Source of the DNA: CAVSIS01 sp963814875
Lineage (GTDB): Bacteria; Acidobacteriota; Thermoanaerobaculia; Thermoanaerobaculales; Sulfomarinibacteraceae
Reading direction: 5' to 3'
NCBI GenBank assembly: GCA_963814875.1
Contig: CAWFFJ010000034.1
Span: 1-64,000, forward strand
Length of the DNA: 64,000 nucleotides
Shown here: in pieces, positions 44,678 to 53,363 of the stretch
How the letters are laid out: each line of letters opens with the position of its first letter
How positions within the stretch are numbered: the stretch's first letter is position 1
Notes under the pieces: model-generated
Database searches by the model: none
Told to the model about the DNA's origin: nothing
What the model saw: the letters and a program-made list of their open reading frames with translations, nothing else
Made by a program: the position numbers and the translations under genes

Positions 44678-45121
44678 GTGAACCCGTGGCTTGGGTTGTT
44701 GGTGCTCGCGCTCGGTGCGGTGATCTTGGTCACGGCTGTCGTCTGGGCGGCCGTGCGCCTGGCGCCGCGACTCTTTGGCGGCGGCGGATGGACCGCGCTC
44801 GCCGCCCGTTACCCGGCGGGCCCTGCGGACGGAGCACCCGAGTTCGTGCGGATCACCGTGCAGCTCGGCGCGGTGCGCTACCGGCGGCTCGTGTCGGCCT
44901 GGGTCGATGATGCCGGTCTCCGCCTCGAGGTGCGCTTCCCTCGCCGGACCGCCGTGAAACTGCCGTGGCGGGAGCTTCACCCGATCGGGCCCGCCCGCAT
45001 CGACCTGGCCACGCCCGGCCACGAGGTCGCCGTCGGCGCGCCGGTGCTCGCGGTCCTGAGGCTGCCGGCGCCGCTGTGGCAGGCCGTCACAGACCACCTC
45101 AGAGGCTCGCCGTGTGGCTGA
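44678..45121 (+). CDS. small single-span membrane protein, unknown function
   Basis: This 147-residue protein starts at a GTG seven bases after the serine hydrolase stop, so the two form one transcript. One N-terminal span (LGLLVLALGAVILVTAVVWAA) is followed by a soluble domain of mixed beta character, with FVRITVQLGAVRYRRLVSAW and TAVKLPWRELHPIG. Nothing identifies a family. It may assist or localise the serine hydrolase. Confidence 0.68.
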   Translation: MNPWLGLLVLALGAVILVTAVVWAAVRLAPRLFGGGGWTALAARYPAGPADGAPEFVRITVQLGAVRYRRLVSAWVDDAGLRLEVRFPRRTAVKLPWRELHPIGPARIDLATPGHEVAVGAPVLAVLRLPAPLWQAVTDHLRGSPCG

Positions 45122-45151
45122 CGAGTGACCGCTGATGAGAGGATGGTACCG

Positions 45152-45697
45152 ATGACCGTACGGCTCGACGCGGCGGGCTGTGTGATCCGCCCCTGGACCG
45201 TGGACGACGCTCCGGCGATCGTCCGCTGGGCCGACAACCCGAACGTCTCGCGCTGGCTGCGCGATCGCTTCCCTTCACCCTACCGGCTCGCCGACGCCGA
45301 GGCCTACCTGCACGGCCTGGCTGAGGGCGGCCGCGAGCTGGCGTGGGCGATTGAGGTCGGCGGCGATCCGATCGGAGGCGTTGGACTGGTCATGGGCCAG
45401 GATGTGGAGCGATTCTCGGCCGAGCTCGGCTACTGGCTCGCCGAGCCCTTCTGGGGTCGCGGCTTCGCGACCGCGGCAGTGCGGCGCGTCGTCGACCACG
45501 CCTTTTCCGACCTCGGTCTGCTGCGGGTCTGGGCAGTGACGTTCGACGCCAACCCGGCCTCGGCGCGCGTTCTCGAGAAGTCGGGATTCGTCTTTGAGGG
45601 CGTGGAGCGTTCGGCTGCCGTCAAGCGCGGGTGCGGCCACGACCTGCTGGTATGGGCGCAGGTCAACCCGGTCTGGCGAATGCCAGAGGACGGCTAG
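45152..45697 (+). CDS. GNAT N-acetyltransferase (RimJ/RimL-like)
   Basis: This 181-residue protein has the RimJ/RimL-type opening CVIRPWTVDDAPAIVRWADN, WAIEVGGDPIGGVGLVM, the acetyl-CoA pyrophosphate-binding region LAEPFWGRGFATAAVRRVV and VTFDANPASARVLEKSGFVF near the end. It probably acetylates an amino group on a protein, peptide or small molecule. The ATG at 45152 has GAGAGG nine bases upstream; GTG 45125 and ATG 45143 are alternatives. Its last four bases overlap the end of the convergent DUF302 gene. Confidence 0.88.
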   Translation: MTVRLDAAGCVIRPWTVDDAPAIVRWADNPNVSRWLRDRFPSPYRLADAEAYLHGLAEGGRELAWAIEVGGDPIGGVGLVMGQDVERFSAELGYWLAEPFWGRGFATAAVRRVVDHAFSDLGLLRVWAVTFDANPASARVLEKSGFVFEGVERSAAVKRGCGHDLLVWAQVNPVWRMPEDG

Positions 45698-46176
45698 CGC
45701 AGGATTTCAGCGAGGAACTGGTCCTCATCGCGCGCGACCTGGCCCATCGTAGCTCCCACTGCGCCGGAGAACATCCGTGCCATCATTCCGATGTTCATCT
45801 TGGCGAGAAACACCGTCCCATCGCTGAGCTCGTAGACCGACCACGAGCACGGCATGATCGCCGACATCTCTGGACGCGCCTGGAGCACCTTCTGGGCAAA
45901 TGCAGGCTTGCACACAAAGTAGGAGCGGGCTCGGCGCAGGTTCTCCGGGGCGAAGCCCTTGGCTGACAGCTTGGCGTGCATGTCGAGCGGGTCGGCAGGG
46001 AAACCCCATCCGTCGATGCTCGGGACGACGCGCTCGACCGCGGCGCAGGTCTCCTCGAAGCTGCGAGGGCTGCGCAGTGGAGTGACCATCCGCGCGCGCA
46101 TCATCGAGATCATGGCGGCCGCTGCGACGAGGATTCCGACCACCATACCGAGACCGACCAGGAGAACGGGTTGCAT
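45694..46176 (-). CDS. DUF302 membrane-anchored protein
   Basis: This 160-residue protein has an N-terminal span (VLLVGLGMVVGILVAAAAMI), then the DUF302 domain: RSFEETCAAVERVVPSIDGW at the start and MPCSWSVYELSDGTVFLAK at the core. The RRARSYFVCKPAFAQKVL segment has a Cys in place of the more common residue. DUF302 proteins occur with sulfur, thiol and redox genes, but their activity is not known. GGAGG precedes the ATG. It diverges from the ClpP-like gene across an unusually AT-rich spacer. Confidence 0.85.
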   Translation of the reverse strand: MQPVLLVGLGMVVGILVAAAAMISMMRARMVTPLRSPRSFEETCAAVERVVPSIDGWGFPADPLDMHAKLSAKGFAPENLRRARSYFVCKPAFAQKVLQARPEMSAIMPCSWSVYELSDGTVFLAKMNIGMMARMFSGAVGATMGQVARDEDQFLAEILR

Positions 46177-46233
46177 GACGACCTCCGGTGAAGCTCGCGG
46201 GCCGAGGCCCGCAGGAAGGAGAATAACATATTC

Positions 46234-46257
46234 TTAATTAGTTAATTAGTTGAATAC
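46234..46257. promoter_or_regulatory. AT-rich direct repeats in a divergent promoter region
   Basis: Two perfect TTAATTAG units and a third divergent unit (TTGAATAC) follow each other at 8-base spacing, within about 40 bases of AT-rich DNA in a very GC-rich window. It lies between the DUF302 and ClpP-like starts. The repeated spacing suggests binding of a regulator or an UP-like element. No promoter boxes could be chosen with confidence. Confidence 0.5.
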
Positions 46258-46313
46258 AACTGGCGCCATCCGTGATCCCAGGCTCGGCGTTACACTGCGC
46301 TAGGAGGCCCCCG

Positions 46314-47039
46314 ATGGACGACAGCTTTTCGACCCCTGGACATCGTCTCGTCTCTGCGCCGGCGATGGTCCTGGCAGCCGTGCTGCTCGTCGCCGCAGTC
46401 CTTGGCGGCGCCGTTCTCGTCGCCTCTCGGTTCGACGCCTGGCAGGACCCAGAGTCCGTGGCCGAAACGCTGTTGGATCAGATGGTGGAGGCGGGTGCGG
46501 TCGCTCCGCGCGTGCTCGATCCGGACGACCCAATGCTCGCCCGGCGCGCGATCGTCGTGACGACAGCGATCAACGAGGCGACCGCCAGGGAGGTTGTCGA
46601 ACGGCTGCTGTGGCTCGATGCCGCCGACCCCGAGCGGCCGATCGACATGCTCCTCTCCACCCAGGGAGGCTGGACCGACAGCGCCTTCACGATCATCGAC
46701 GTGATGGACTCGATACGGGCTCCGGTCAACACCTGGGCGGTCGGCGGCTGCTACTCGGCCGGAGCGATGATCCTGGCGGCCGGAACCGGGCGCCGTATTG
46801 CGTCGCCCAACGCCGTGCTGATGCTCCACGCCAACCTCGAGGAGCCCGACGGGAGCGACGACTGGACGGCTCTTGAACAGGACCGGGTGGAGAGGCTGTG
46901 GCGGGAGCACTCGCGGGTTCCGGGCGAGTGGTACCCGATGACCGGCGACGCAAGCCACTACATGACGGCCGAGCAGGCCCTCGGCTGGGGCGTGATCGAC
47001 GAGATCCGACCGGCTCCCAGAGCCGGAGGTGGTTCGTGA
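46314..47039 (+). CDS. membrane-anchored ClpP-like serine protease
   Basis: This 241-residue protein starts at the ATG at 46314 after AGGAGG. An N-terminal membrane span (PAMVLAAVLLVAAVLGGAVL) precedes a ClpP/crotonase-fold domain. PIDMLLSTQGGWTDSAFTII forms the oxyanion-side strand, the nucleophile Ser is in VGGCYSAGAMILAAG, and the His is in AVLMLHANLEE. The later MTGDASHYMTAEQALGWGVID matches the ClpP C-terminal region (TAEEALxxGLID). Anchoring is unlike classical ClpP and no ATPase partner is nearby. It may be an SppA-like or stand-alone envelope protease. Confidence 0.83.
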   Translation: MDDSFSTPGHRLVSAPAMVLAAVLLVAAVLGGAVLVASRFDAWQDPESVAETLLDQMVEAGAVAPRVLDPDDPMLARRAIVVTTAINEATAREVVERLLWLDAADPERPIDMLLSTQGGWTDSAFTIIDVMDSIRAPVNTWAVGGCYSAGAMILAAGTGRRIASPNAVLMLHANLEEPDGSDDWTALEQDRVERLWREHSRVPGEWYPMTGDASHYMTAEQALGWGVIDEIRPAPRAGGGS

Positions 47040-47155
47040 GAGTGGAGATCCGCGAGCTCTCACCGGCGCCGTGGCCCGACCGCGAGCGCCTGCTCAGTCA
47101 ACCGCGTGAAGCGCGCGGCTCTTCCGCCGGGCGCCGCTCGGGTATCAAGAACGAA

Positions 47156-47179
47156 CGGGGCGGCCTCGAGGCCGCCCCG
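47156..47179. terminator. convergent terminator hairpin
   Basis: CGGGGCGGCC TCGA GGCCGCCCCG is a perfect palindrome with a 10-base stem between two convergent genes. There is no strong T run. A short GTG-initiated frame overlapping the ClpP-like stop (from 47037) runs through it and is not considered a gene. Confidence 0.65.
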
Positions 47180-47208
47180 CGTGATTCCGATCGTCGACGG
47201 GGGAGCGC

Positions 47209-48198
47209 TCAGCGCTCCCAGCTCGACAGCACCTTCATGTAGTTGGCGCGCGCGAGCGCACTCGGGTCGGGGGTGTTCACGAAGCTCATGGAGCCCTGCA
47301 TCTGGCGAAGCGACTTGTACTCGTGTTGCTCCATCCAGAATGTCATCGCCTCGAGGGTGCGGCCGATGTGCTCGGCGCCGTGGATCAGGAGGGCGGAGAC
47401 CATCTGCACGGAATGCGCGCCTGCCATGACGGCCTTGACCACGTCAACGGCGTTGTGGACGCCGCCGGTGGCGGCCAGTGAGACGTCGACTCGCCCCGAG
47501 AGCATCGCGAGCCAGCGCAGGCGCAGACGCAGCTCCTCCGAGCTCGACAGGCGCAGGTTCGGCACCACCTCGAGCGCCTCGATGTCGATGTCGGGCTGGT
47601 AGAAGCGGTTGAACAGCACCAATCCGTCGGCACCCGCCTCCACCGCTGCGGCCGAGAAGTTCACCAGCGACGAGAAGAACGGTGACAGCTTGACCGCGAG
47701 TGGGATCCCAACCGCGCCCTTGACCGCGCGGATCACGTCCAGTGATCGCGCCTCCATCTGCGCGGCGGTCTCGTTGGGGCTCGAGGCGAGGAAGTAGACG
47801 TTGAGCTCGAGGGCGTCGGCGCCGGCCTGCTCGATGCCCTTGGCGTAGTCGACCCAGCCGCCCGGTGTGGTGCCGTTGAGCGAGCCGATGACCGGGATCG
47901 AGAGCGCCTCCTTGCTGTTGCGCACCATCTCGAGGTAGCGGTCAGGCCCGACGTGGTAGCCCTCGGGATCGGGCAGGTAGGACATGGCCTCGGCGAAGCT
48001 CTCACCGATGGCCTCGATCTCCTGCTGGTTGCGCAGCTCGGCGAGGATCTCCTCTTCGAACAGTGAGGGCAGGACGATGGCGGCACAGCCGGCGTCCTCG
48101 AGCCGCCGGACGGCGTCCATGTCGGAGGTCATCGGGCACGCGCCGCACACGATCGGGTTGGCGAGTTCGAGACCGAGGTAAGTCGAGGTGGTGTCCAT
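47209..48198 (-). CDS. dihydroorotate-dehydrogenase-like flavoprotein
   Basis: This 329-residue TIM-barrel flavoprotein resembles class 1 dihydroorotate dehydrogenase, with NPIVCGACPMTSDMDAVRRL at the start, IGSLNGTTPGGWVDYAKGIE, LELNVYFLASSPNE and AVKLSPFFSSLVNF. The usual catalytic Cys loop is not clear, so it belongs to the DHOD-like group whose substrate is unproven. The ATG at 48198 is seven bases after AAGGAG (ATG 48204 is too close). It follows the PFOR gene by 22 bases, so the two form an operon. This pairing recurs, as I recall, in other bacteria and suggests electron exchange with ferredoxin. Confidence 0.87.
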   Translation of the reverse strand: MDTTSTYLGLELANPIVCGACPMTSDMDAVRRLEDAGCAAIVLPSLFEEEILAELRNQQEIEAIGESFAEAMSYLPDPEGYHVGPDRYLEMVRNSKEALSIPVIGSLNGTTPGGWVDYAKGIEQAGADALELNVYFLASSPNETAAQMEARSLDVIRAVKGAVGIPLAVKLSPFFSSLVNFSAAAVEAGADGLVLFNRFYQPDIDIEALEVVPNLRLSSSEELRLRLRWLAMLSGRVDVSLAATGGVHNAVDVVKAVMAGAHSVQMVSALLIHGAEHIGRTLEAMTFWMEQHEYKSLRQMQGSMSFVNTPDPSALARANYMKVLSSWER

Positions 48199-48220
48199 CG
48201 TCATCTCCTTTCCGCGACCA

Positions 48221-51200
48221 CTAGTTGGTCTCGGCCGCGCTCTGGGCAGAGGCGGGACCGACCTGCATCCGTGCCAGCTGCTGGTAGACGTCGAATCGGG
48301 CCTGGATGGCACGCTGCGCGTGGGCGAGCAGCATCTTGGAGCGCTCGGGGTCGGACTTCATCAGCATCCGGAATCGGGTCTCGGACAGTGCGAACTGCTC
48401 GAAGGCCGTCTTCGGCTGCTTGGAATCGAGCTTGAGCGGGTTCTCGCCGATCGCGGTGCGGCGCGGGTCGAAGCGATACAGTGGCCAGAGCCCACAGTCG
48501 ACCGCCATCTCCTGGTGATCGAGGCCGGCCGCGAGCCCGTAGCCGTGGGCGATGCAGTGCGAGTAGGCAATGATCAACGACGGTCCGGGGTAGGACTCGG
48601 CTTCGAGGAAGGCGCGCACGGTCTGCGCGTCCTTGGCGCCGAAGGCCACCTGGGCGACGTAGACGTGCCCATAGGCCATGGCCATGAGGCCGAGGTCCTT
48701 GGCCGGGAGCTCCTTGCCGCCCATCGCGAACTTGGCGGTCGCGGCGAGCGGGGTCGCCTTGGAGGCCTGGCCGCCGGTGTTGGAGTAGACGCCGGTGTCG
48801 AGCACCAGAAGGTTGACGTTGCGGCCGACCGCGAGCACGTGGTCGAGGCCGCCGTAGCCGATGTCGTAGGCCCAGCCGTCGCCGCCGACGATCCACACGC
48901 TCTTCTGCACGAGGTAGTCGGTGAGGCTGGAGAGGGCCGTCGCATCCGGGCTGTCGAGCTCAGACAGCCGAGCGCGCAGGGCGCCGACGCGCCCGCGCTG
49001 GGCGTTGATCCCGGCCTCGTCGGTCTGGTCGGCGGTGAGGATGGGATCGACCAGGTTGGTGCCGATCAGGTCGGCGTTGCGCTTCAGCAGCATCTCGGCG
49101 TAGGTCTTTGCCTGGTCGACCGCGAGCCGGAAGCCGAGGCCGAACTCGGCGTTGTCCTCGAACAGCGAGTTCGACCACGCCGGTCCGCGTCCCGCCGTGT
49201 CGACGGCGTAGGGCGTGGTCGGGAGATTGCCGCCGTAGATCGACGAGCACCCGGTGGCGTTCGCGATCAGCGCGCGGTCACCGAAGAGCTGGCTCAGGAG
49301 CTTGATGTACGGGGTCTCTCCGCAGCCCTCGCAGGCGCCGGAGTACTCGAACAGGGGCTGGAAGAACTGCGAGCCCTTGACGTCGATCTTGACCTTGGTC
49401 CGGTCGACCTCGGGCAGGGAGAGGAAGAACTCGAAGTTGGTGCGCTCCTGCTCGCGCAGCGGCATCTGCGGCATCATGTCGAGCGCCTTGTGCTTCGGGT
49501 TCGACTTGTCCTTCGCCGGACAGACCTTGGCGCACAGGGTGCAGCCGGTACAGTCCTCGGGGGCGATCTGGATCGTGTACCGGGAGCCCTTGAAGTCAGG
49601 CGCCTTGTAGTCGACCGACTTGAAGGTCTCCGGGGCAGCGTCGAGCAGGCCGGGCTCGTAGACCTTGGCGCGGATCGCGGCGTGCGGGCAGACCAGAGCG
49701 CACTTGTTGCACTGGATGCACAGGTCCTCGTCCCAGACCGGGATCTCGATCGCGATGTTGCGCTTCTCCCACTGGGTGGTGGCGGTCGGCCATGTCCCGT
49801 CTGGTGGGAACGCGCTCACCGGCAGCAGGTCGCCCTTGCCGGCGAGCATCATGGCGGTGACGCGCTTGACCAGGTCGGGCGCCTGCTCGGACACGACCGG
49901 CGGCCGGGTCCGGGTCGCCGTCACCGCGTTCGGGACCGTGACCTTGTGCAGGTTGGCCAGGGTCTGGTCGATCGCGTTGAAGTTCAGGCGGACGATCTCG
50001 TCGCCCTTCTTGCCGTAGGTCTTCTTCACTGCGGTCTTGATCTTCGCGATCGCCTCCTCGCGCGGGAGGATGCCCGAGATGGCGAAGAAGCAGGTCTGCA
50101 TGATGGTGTTGGTGCGCCGGCCCATACCGGTGTCCTGCGCCACCTGGGTGGCGTCGATGACGTAAAACTCGAGCTTCTTCTCGATGATCTCGGTCTGAAC
50201 CTCGCGCGGCAGCTCGTCCCAGACCCGGTCAGGTGCGAACGGCGCGTTGAGCAGGAACACCGCACCCTCGCGGGCGTAGTCGAGAACCTCGACCTTGTCG
50301 AGGAAGACCCACTGGTGGCAGGCGACGAAGCTCGCCTTCTTGATCAGGTAGCTCGACCGGATCGGCCGCGGGCCGAAGCGCAGGTGCGAGATCGTGACCG
50401 CGCCGGCTTTCTTCGAGTCGTAGACGAAATAGCCCTGAGCGAAGTTGTCGGTCTCTTCCCCGATGATCTTGATCGAGTTCTTGTTGGCTCCCACGGTGCC
50501 GTCTGCGCCGAGCCCGAAGAAGACACCCCGGAAGACATCCTTGGCCTCGGGGTCGAAGCTGTCGTCGACCTCGAGCGAGCTTCCGCTGATGTCATCGACG
50601 ATGCCGACAGTGAAGTGGTTCTTCGGCCGGTCGGCGGTGAGGTTTTCGAACACCGCCTTGACCATGGCGGCGTTGAACTCCTTTGAGGACAGGCCGTAGC
50701 GTCCGCCGACGGCAAGCGGCTCGGTAGCGAAGCTCGAGATGCCGTCATTGCGCGCCTCGACCAGCGCGGTGACCACGTCGAGGTACAGGGGCTCGCCGGT
50801 CGCGCCGGGCTCCTTGGTGCGGTCGAGCACGCCGATACGGCGCACGGTCGGCGGCAGCGCCTTGATGAAGTGGCCGATCGAGAACGGCCGGTAGAGGCGG
50901 ACCTTGACGACGCCGATCTTCTCGCCCTGGGCGACGGCCCAGTCCACATACTCGTGCACCGCCTCGGCGCCGGAACCCATCAGCACCACGACCCGTTCGG
51001 CCTCCGGGTGACCGAAGTAGTCGAACAGATGGTAGGACCGTCCGGTAAGGGCGGCAAAGGCGTCCATGGTCTCCTGGACGATGCCGGGGCAGGCCTCGTA
51101 GTAGGGCGAAACCGCCTCGCGTGCCTGGAAGAAGACGTCGGGGTTCTGGGCCGTGCCGCGGATGACCGGATGATCGGGTGAGAGGGCGCGTTGCCGGTGG

Positions 51201-51808
51201 GCACGCACCAGCTCCTCGTCGAGCATGGCGCGCAAGTCGTCGTCGGTCAGCTCCTCGATCTTTGACACCTCGTGCGACGTGCGGAAGCCGTCGAAGAAGT
51301 GGAGGATCGGGATGCGCGCCTTGAGCGTGGCGGCCTGTGCGATGCAGGCGAAGTCATGGGCCTCCTGGACGGGGCCGGCGGCGAGCATCGCCCAGCCGGT
51401 CTGGCGGCAGGCGTAGATGTCGGAGTGGTCACCGAAGATCGACAGCGCGTGGCTCGCGACGGTACGGGCCGAGACGTGGAACACGGTCGACGTCAGCTCC
51501 CCGGCGATCTTGTACATGTTCGGGATCATGAGCAGCAAGCCCTGGGACGCAGTGAAGGTGGTGGTCAGCGCACCCGCTTGGAGGGAGCCGTGGACCGCTC
51601 CGGAGGCGCCGCCTTCTGACTGCATCTCGATCACGTCGGGGACCACGCCCCAGATGTTGGTCCGCCCCTGAGCCGACCACTCGTCGGCGAACTCTCCCAT
51701 GTTGGACGACGGCGTGATGGGGTAGATCGCACACACCTCGTTGGTGCGGTGCGCCACCGAGGCCGTCGCCTCGTTGCCGTCGATCATGACCATGTTTCGA
51801 CTCGTCAT
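48221..51808 (-). CDS. nifJ: pyruvate:ferredoxin (flavodoxin) oxidoreductase
   Basis: This single-chain enzyme of 1195 residues, the usual size of the fused form, oxidises pyruvate with CoA to acetyl-CoA and CO2 and reduces ferredoxin or flavodoxin. The N-terminal domain has VCAIYPITPSSNMGEFADEW. Two 4Fe-4S clusters lie in CIQCNKCALVCPHAAI and CTGCTLCAKVCP near residues 690-770. A proximal-cluster Cys pair is in CEGCGETPYIKL, and the thiamine-diphosphate site is in GDGWAYDIGYGGLDH and GVYSNTGGQASK. The enzyme is oxygen-sensitive, so expression probably occurs under reducing conditions. Confidence 0.95.
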   Translation of the reverse strand: MTSRNMVMIDGNEATASVAHRTNEVCAIYPITPSSNMGEFADEWSAQGRTNIWGVVPDVIEMQSEGGASGAVHGSLQAGALTTTFTASQGLLLMIPNMYKIAGELTSTVFHVSARTVASHALSIFGDHSDIYACRQTGWAMLAAGPVQEAHDFACIAQAATLKARIPILHFFDGFRTSHEVSKIEELTDDDLRAMLDEELVRAHRQRALSPDHPVIRGTAQNPDVFFQAREAVSPYYEACPGIVQETMDAFAALTGRSYHLFDYFGHPEAERVVVLMGSGAEAVHEYVDWAVAQGEKIGVVKVRLYRPFSIGHFIKALPPTVRRIGVLDRTKEPGATGEPLYLDVVTALVEARNDGISSFATEPLAVGGRYGLSSKEFNAAMVKAVFENLTADRPKNHFTVGIVDDISGSSLEVDDSFDPEAKDVFRGVFFGLGADGTVGANKNSIKIIGEETDNFAQGYFVYDSKKAGAVTISHLRFGPRPIRSSYLIKKASFVACHQWVFLDKVEVLDYAREGAVFLLNAPFAPDRVWDELPREVQTEIIEKKLEFYVIDATQVAQDTGMGRRTNTIMQTCFFAISGILPREEAIAKIKTAVKKTYGKKGDEIVRLNFNAIDQTLANLHKVTVPNAVTATRTRPPVVSEQAPDLVKRVTAMMLAGKGDLLPVSAFPPDGTWPTATTQWEKRNIAIEIPVWDEDLCIQCNKCALVCPHAAIRAKVYEPGLLDAAPETFKSVDYKAPDFKGSRYTIQIAPEDCTGCTLCAKVCPAKDKSNPKHKALDMMPQMPLREQERTNFEFFLSLPEVDRTKVKIDVKGSQFFQPLFEYSGACEGCGETPYIKLLSQLFGDRALIANATGCSSIYGGNLPTTPYAVDTAGRGPAWSNSLFEDNAEFGLGFRLAVDQAKTYAEMLLKRNADLIGTNLVDPILTADQTDEAGINAQRGRVGALRARLSELDSPDATALSSLTDYLVQKSVWIVGGDGWAYDIGYGGLDHVLAVGRNVNLLVLDTGVYSNTGGQASKATPLAATAKFAMGGKELPAKDLGLMAMAYGHVYVAQVAFGAKDAQTVRAFLEAESYPGPSLIIAYSHCIAHGYGLAAGLDHQEMAVDCGLWPLYRFDPRRTAIGENPLKLDSKQPKTAFEQFALSETRFRMLMKSDPERSKMLLAHAQRAIQARFDVYQQLARMQVGPASAQSAAETN

Positions 51809-51884
51809 TCGTGACCTCCAAGACCTTTCAACCCTCTCGGGATGTTAGGGTTTTGCTGGGGCGGAGACGTCCACGCGAGCGACT

Positions 51885-51902
51885 ACGTGAACAGTTTCAC
51901 AA
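51885..51902 (-). promoter_or_regulatory. Rex- or CRP/FNR-like operator at the nifJ start site
   Basis: On the minus strand TTGTGAA-ACTG-TTCACGT closely matches the Rex consensus TTGTGAA-N4-TTCACAA (12 of 14 fixed positions). It also contains TGTGA-N6-TCACG, nine of ten positions of the CRP/FNR-type consensus. It covers bases +1 to +17 of the predicted nifJ transcript, where repressor binding would block transcription. Rex senses the NADH/NAD+ ratio and controls fermentation genes, including PFOR, in several bacteria. Confidence 0.6.
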
Positions 51903-51907
51903 CGCGA

Positions 51908-51936
51908 AGCATACGGCCGTCCGCTTCATCTGGCAA
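51908..51936 (-). promoter_or_regulatory. promoter of the nifJ operon
   Basis: On the minus strand TTGCCA (51931-51936) and TATGCT (51908-51913) are separated by exactly 17 bases, with five and four consensus matches. Transcription would start near 51901, giving a leader of about 93 bases. The Rex-like operator overlaps the start site. Confidence 0.62.
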
Positions 51937-51960
51937 GGAAGCTGCGCACCGTACGGTCCC

Positions 51961-52464
51961 TCACCCGGTCGGCTCTCCACGCGTCTGGTCGGACGCGCGT
52001 CGCTTCCTGCCGAGCCAGACGTTGAGGAAGTTGTTGCGCGGCAGGAATCGGATCACCGGCGGTTGGCGACGGCCGATTCCGTCCAGGATCTGGTTCAGCT
52101 CGCGGTTTTCACGGTCGTAGCGAAGTCCGCGCTCGAGGGCGTCGACCGCCTCGCGACGGTTGTTAGCTTCGAGGTAGACCCGAGCCAGGTTGGCATAGTG
52201 CTCGGCCTCGCGGGGGTGGACCCGAAGCGAAAGGCGGCAGTACTTGGCCCCTTCGCTGTAGCGACGGCGCACCTTGGCCAGGCACAGGCCGTAGTACGAC
52301 AGCGCGGAGGCCGCGAAGACCTTCTCGTCCTGGTTCCCGGCGGAGAGCGCCGGCAGGTGCCGTTCGAGAACCCCAAGGGCATCGCCATAGTTGTCGGTCC
52401 GCACTTGCAGGACCGCTTCCATGACCTCCTTCTCGACGTCCTCGCGCAGGCTGCCCGCGATCAT
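51961..52464 (-). CDS. TPR-containing protein
   Basis: This 167-residue protein is nearly all helical. At least two TPR units are visible, AALSYYGLCLAKVRRRYSEG and AEHYANLARVYLEANNRREA, with the usual Gly/Ala/Tyr positions. A third begins near residue 40. The C-terminus is basic (FLNVWLGRKRR), which may bind nucleic acid or membranes. It is transcribed toward nifJ, but the promoter of nifJ overlaps this gene's 3' side, so the units are distinct. The partner is unknown. Confidence 0.75.
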   Translation of the reverse strand: MIAGSLREDVEKEVMEAVLQVRTDNYGDALGVLERHLPALSAGNQDEKVFAASALSYYGLCLAKVRRRYSEGAKYCRLSLRVHPREAEHYANLARVYLEANNRREAVDALERGLRYDRENRELNQILDGIGRRQPPVIRFLPRNNFLNVWLGRKRRASDQTRGEPTG

Positions 52465-52488
52465 GGTGAGATTATAGCCCGTCCGGGC

Positions 52489-53328
52489 TCATGCGCCGAA
52501 CGACCGCTCGCGACGGAGCCAGCGATCGCAGTGAGGACCGACCACCTCGAGGAGCTCGCGATGGACTCCCGGCGTCCCACACAGGAGGTCGCCGGTCGCA
52601 AGCACGTCGGTGCCGCCGTCCATGCCCGTCACCACTCCGCCCGCTTCCTCGATCAGCACGACACCCGCAGCGAGGTCCCACGGGGAGAGTCGGAACTCGA
52701 AGAAGCCGTCGAAGATCCCGCATGCCGTGTACGCGAGGTCGAGCGAGGCGGCGCCGGGCCGGCGCACCGCCTTGGCGCGCAGGAATACGTCACGGAAGAT
52801 GTCGAGGTAGACGTCGAGCAGGTCGTGGGCGCGAAACGGGAAGCCGGTGGCGAGCAGTGCGCCGGCAAGGCCGGCCCGTGACGACACCCTGCACGGACGA
52901 CCGTTCCAGGTCGTGCCCCGCCCCCGGACCGCTCGGAAGACGTCCCCCTTGACCGGATCGAGGACCACACCCAGCTCGATTCGGCCGGCCCGGGCGACGG
53001 CGATCGAAACCGCGAACTGGGCCATGCCGTGCACATAGTTGGTGGTCCCGTCGAGTGGGTCGACGATCCAGACCGGGGTTTCGGGATCCTCGCCGCCACT
53101 GGCACCGGCCTCCTCGGAGAGAATGCGGTGGTCGGGGAACTGCGTTCGGATCGCGTCCAGGATCGTCCCCTCGGCTGCTCGGTCGGCGACCGACACGAGG
53201 TCGTTGTGCGCCTTCTCCGAGACCTGCTCAGGCAACAATGACCGCCACAGGCGCATGAGCTCATCCGCGCCCTTGCGGGCGATCGCCTCGACGGCGTCGA
53301 GAGACCTTTCAGGAGAAGGAAATAGCAT
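52489..53328 (-). CDS. suhB: inositol-1-monophosphatase family protein
   Basis: This 279-residue Mg2+-dependent phosphatase has the metal-binding LSEEAG, VDPLDGTTNYVHG and SPWDLAAGVVLIEEAGG motifs of the IMPase family. KAHNDLVSVADRAAEGTI begins the fold. It may dephosphorylate inositol phosphates or act as a SuhB-like factor in antitermination; sequence alone does not decide. The ATG at 53328 follows a weak GGAG. It lies 35 bases from the divergent start of a small hypothetical gene. Confidence 0.88.
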   Translation of the reverse strand: MLFPSPERSLDAVEAIARKGADELMRLWRSLLPEQVSEKAHNDLVSVADRAAEGTILDAIRTQFPDHRILSEEAGASGGEDPETPVWIVDPLDGTTNYVHGMAQFAVSIAVARAGRIELGVVLDPVKGDVFRAVRGRGTTWNGRPCRVSSRAGLAGALLATGFPFRAHDLLDVYLDIFRDVFLRAKAVRRPGAASLDLAYTACGIFDGFFEFRLSPWDLAAGVVLIEEAGGVVTGMDGGTDVLATGDLLCGTPGVHRELLEVVGPHCDRWLRRERSFGA

Positions 53329-53363
53329 CAACCACTCCGAGGTTGCTCGGGTCGGAAGCGAGC

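Noticed and set aside
47037..47242. Short GTG-initiated frame overlapping the ClpP-like stop
   Set aside because: Runs through a terminator palindrome into the convergent gene; Arg/Ser-rich, no ribosome site.
48188..50686. 832-codon plus-strand open frame opposite nifJ
   Set aside because: Very long but antisense to a fully motif-supported PFOR; Val/Leu/Asp/Arg-rich composition typical of antisense GC-rich frames.
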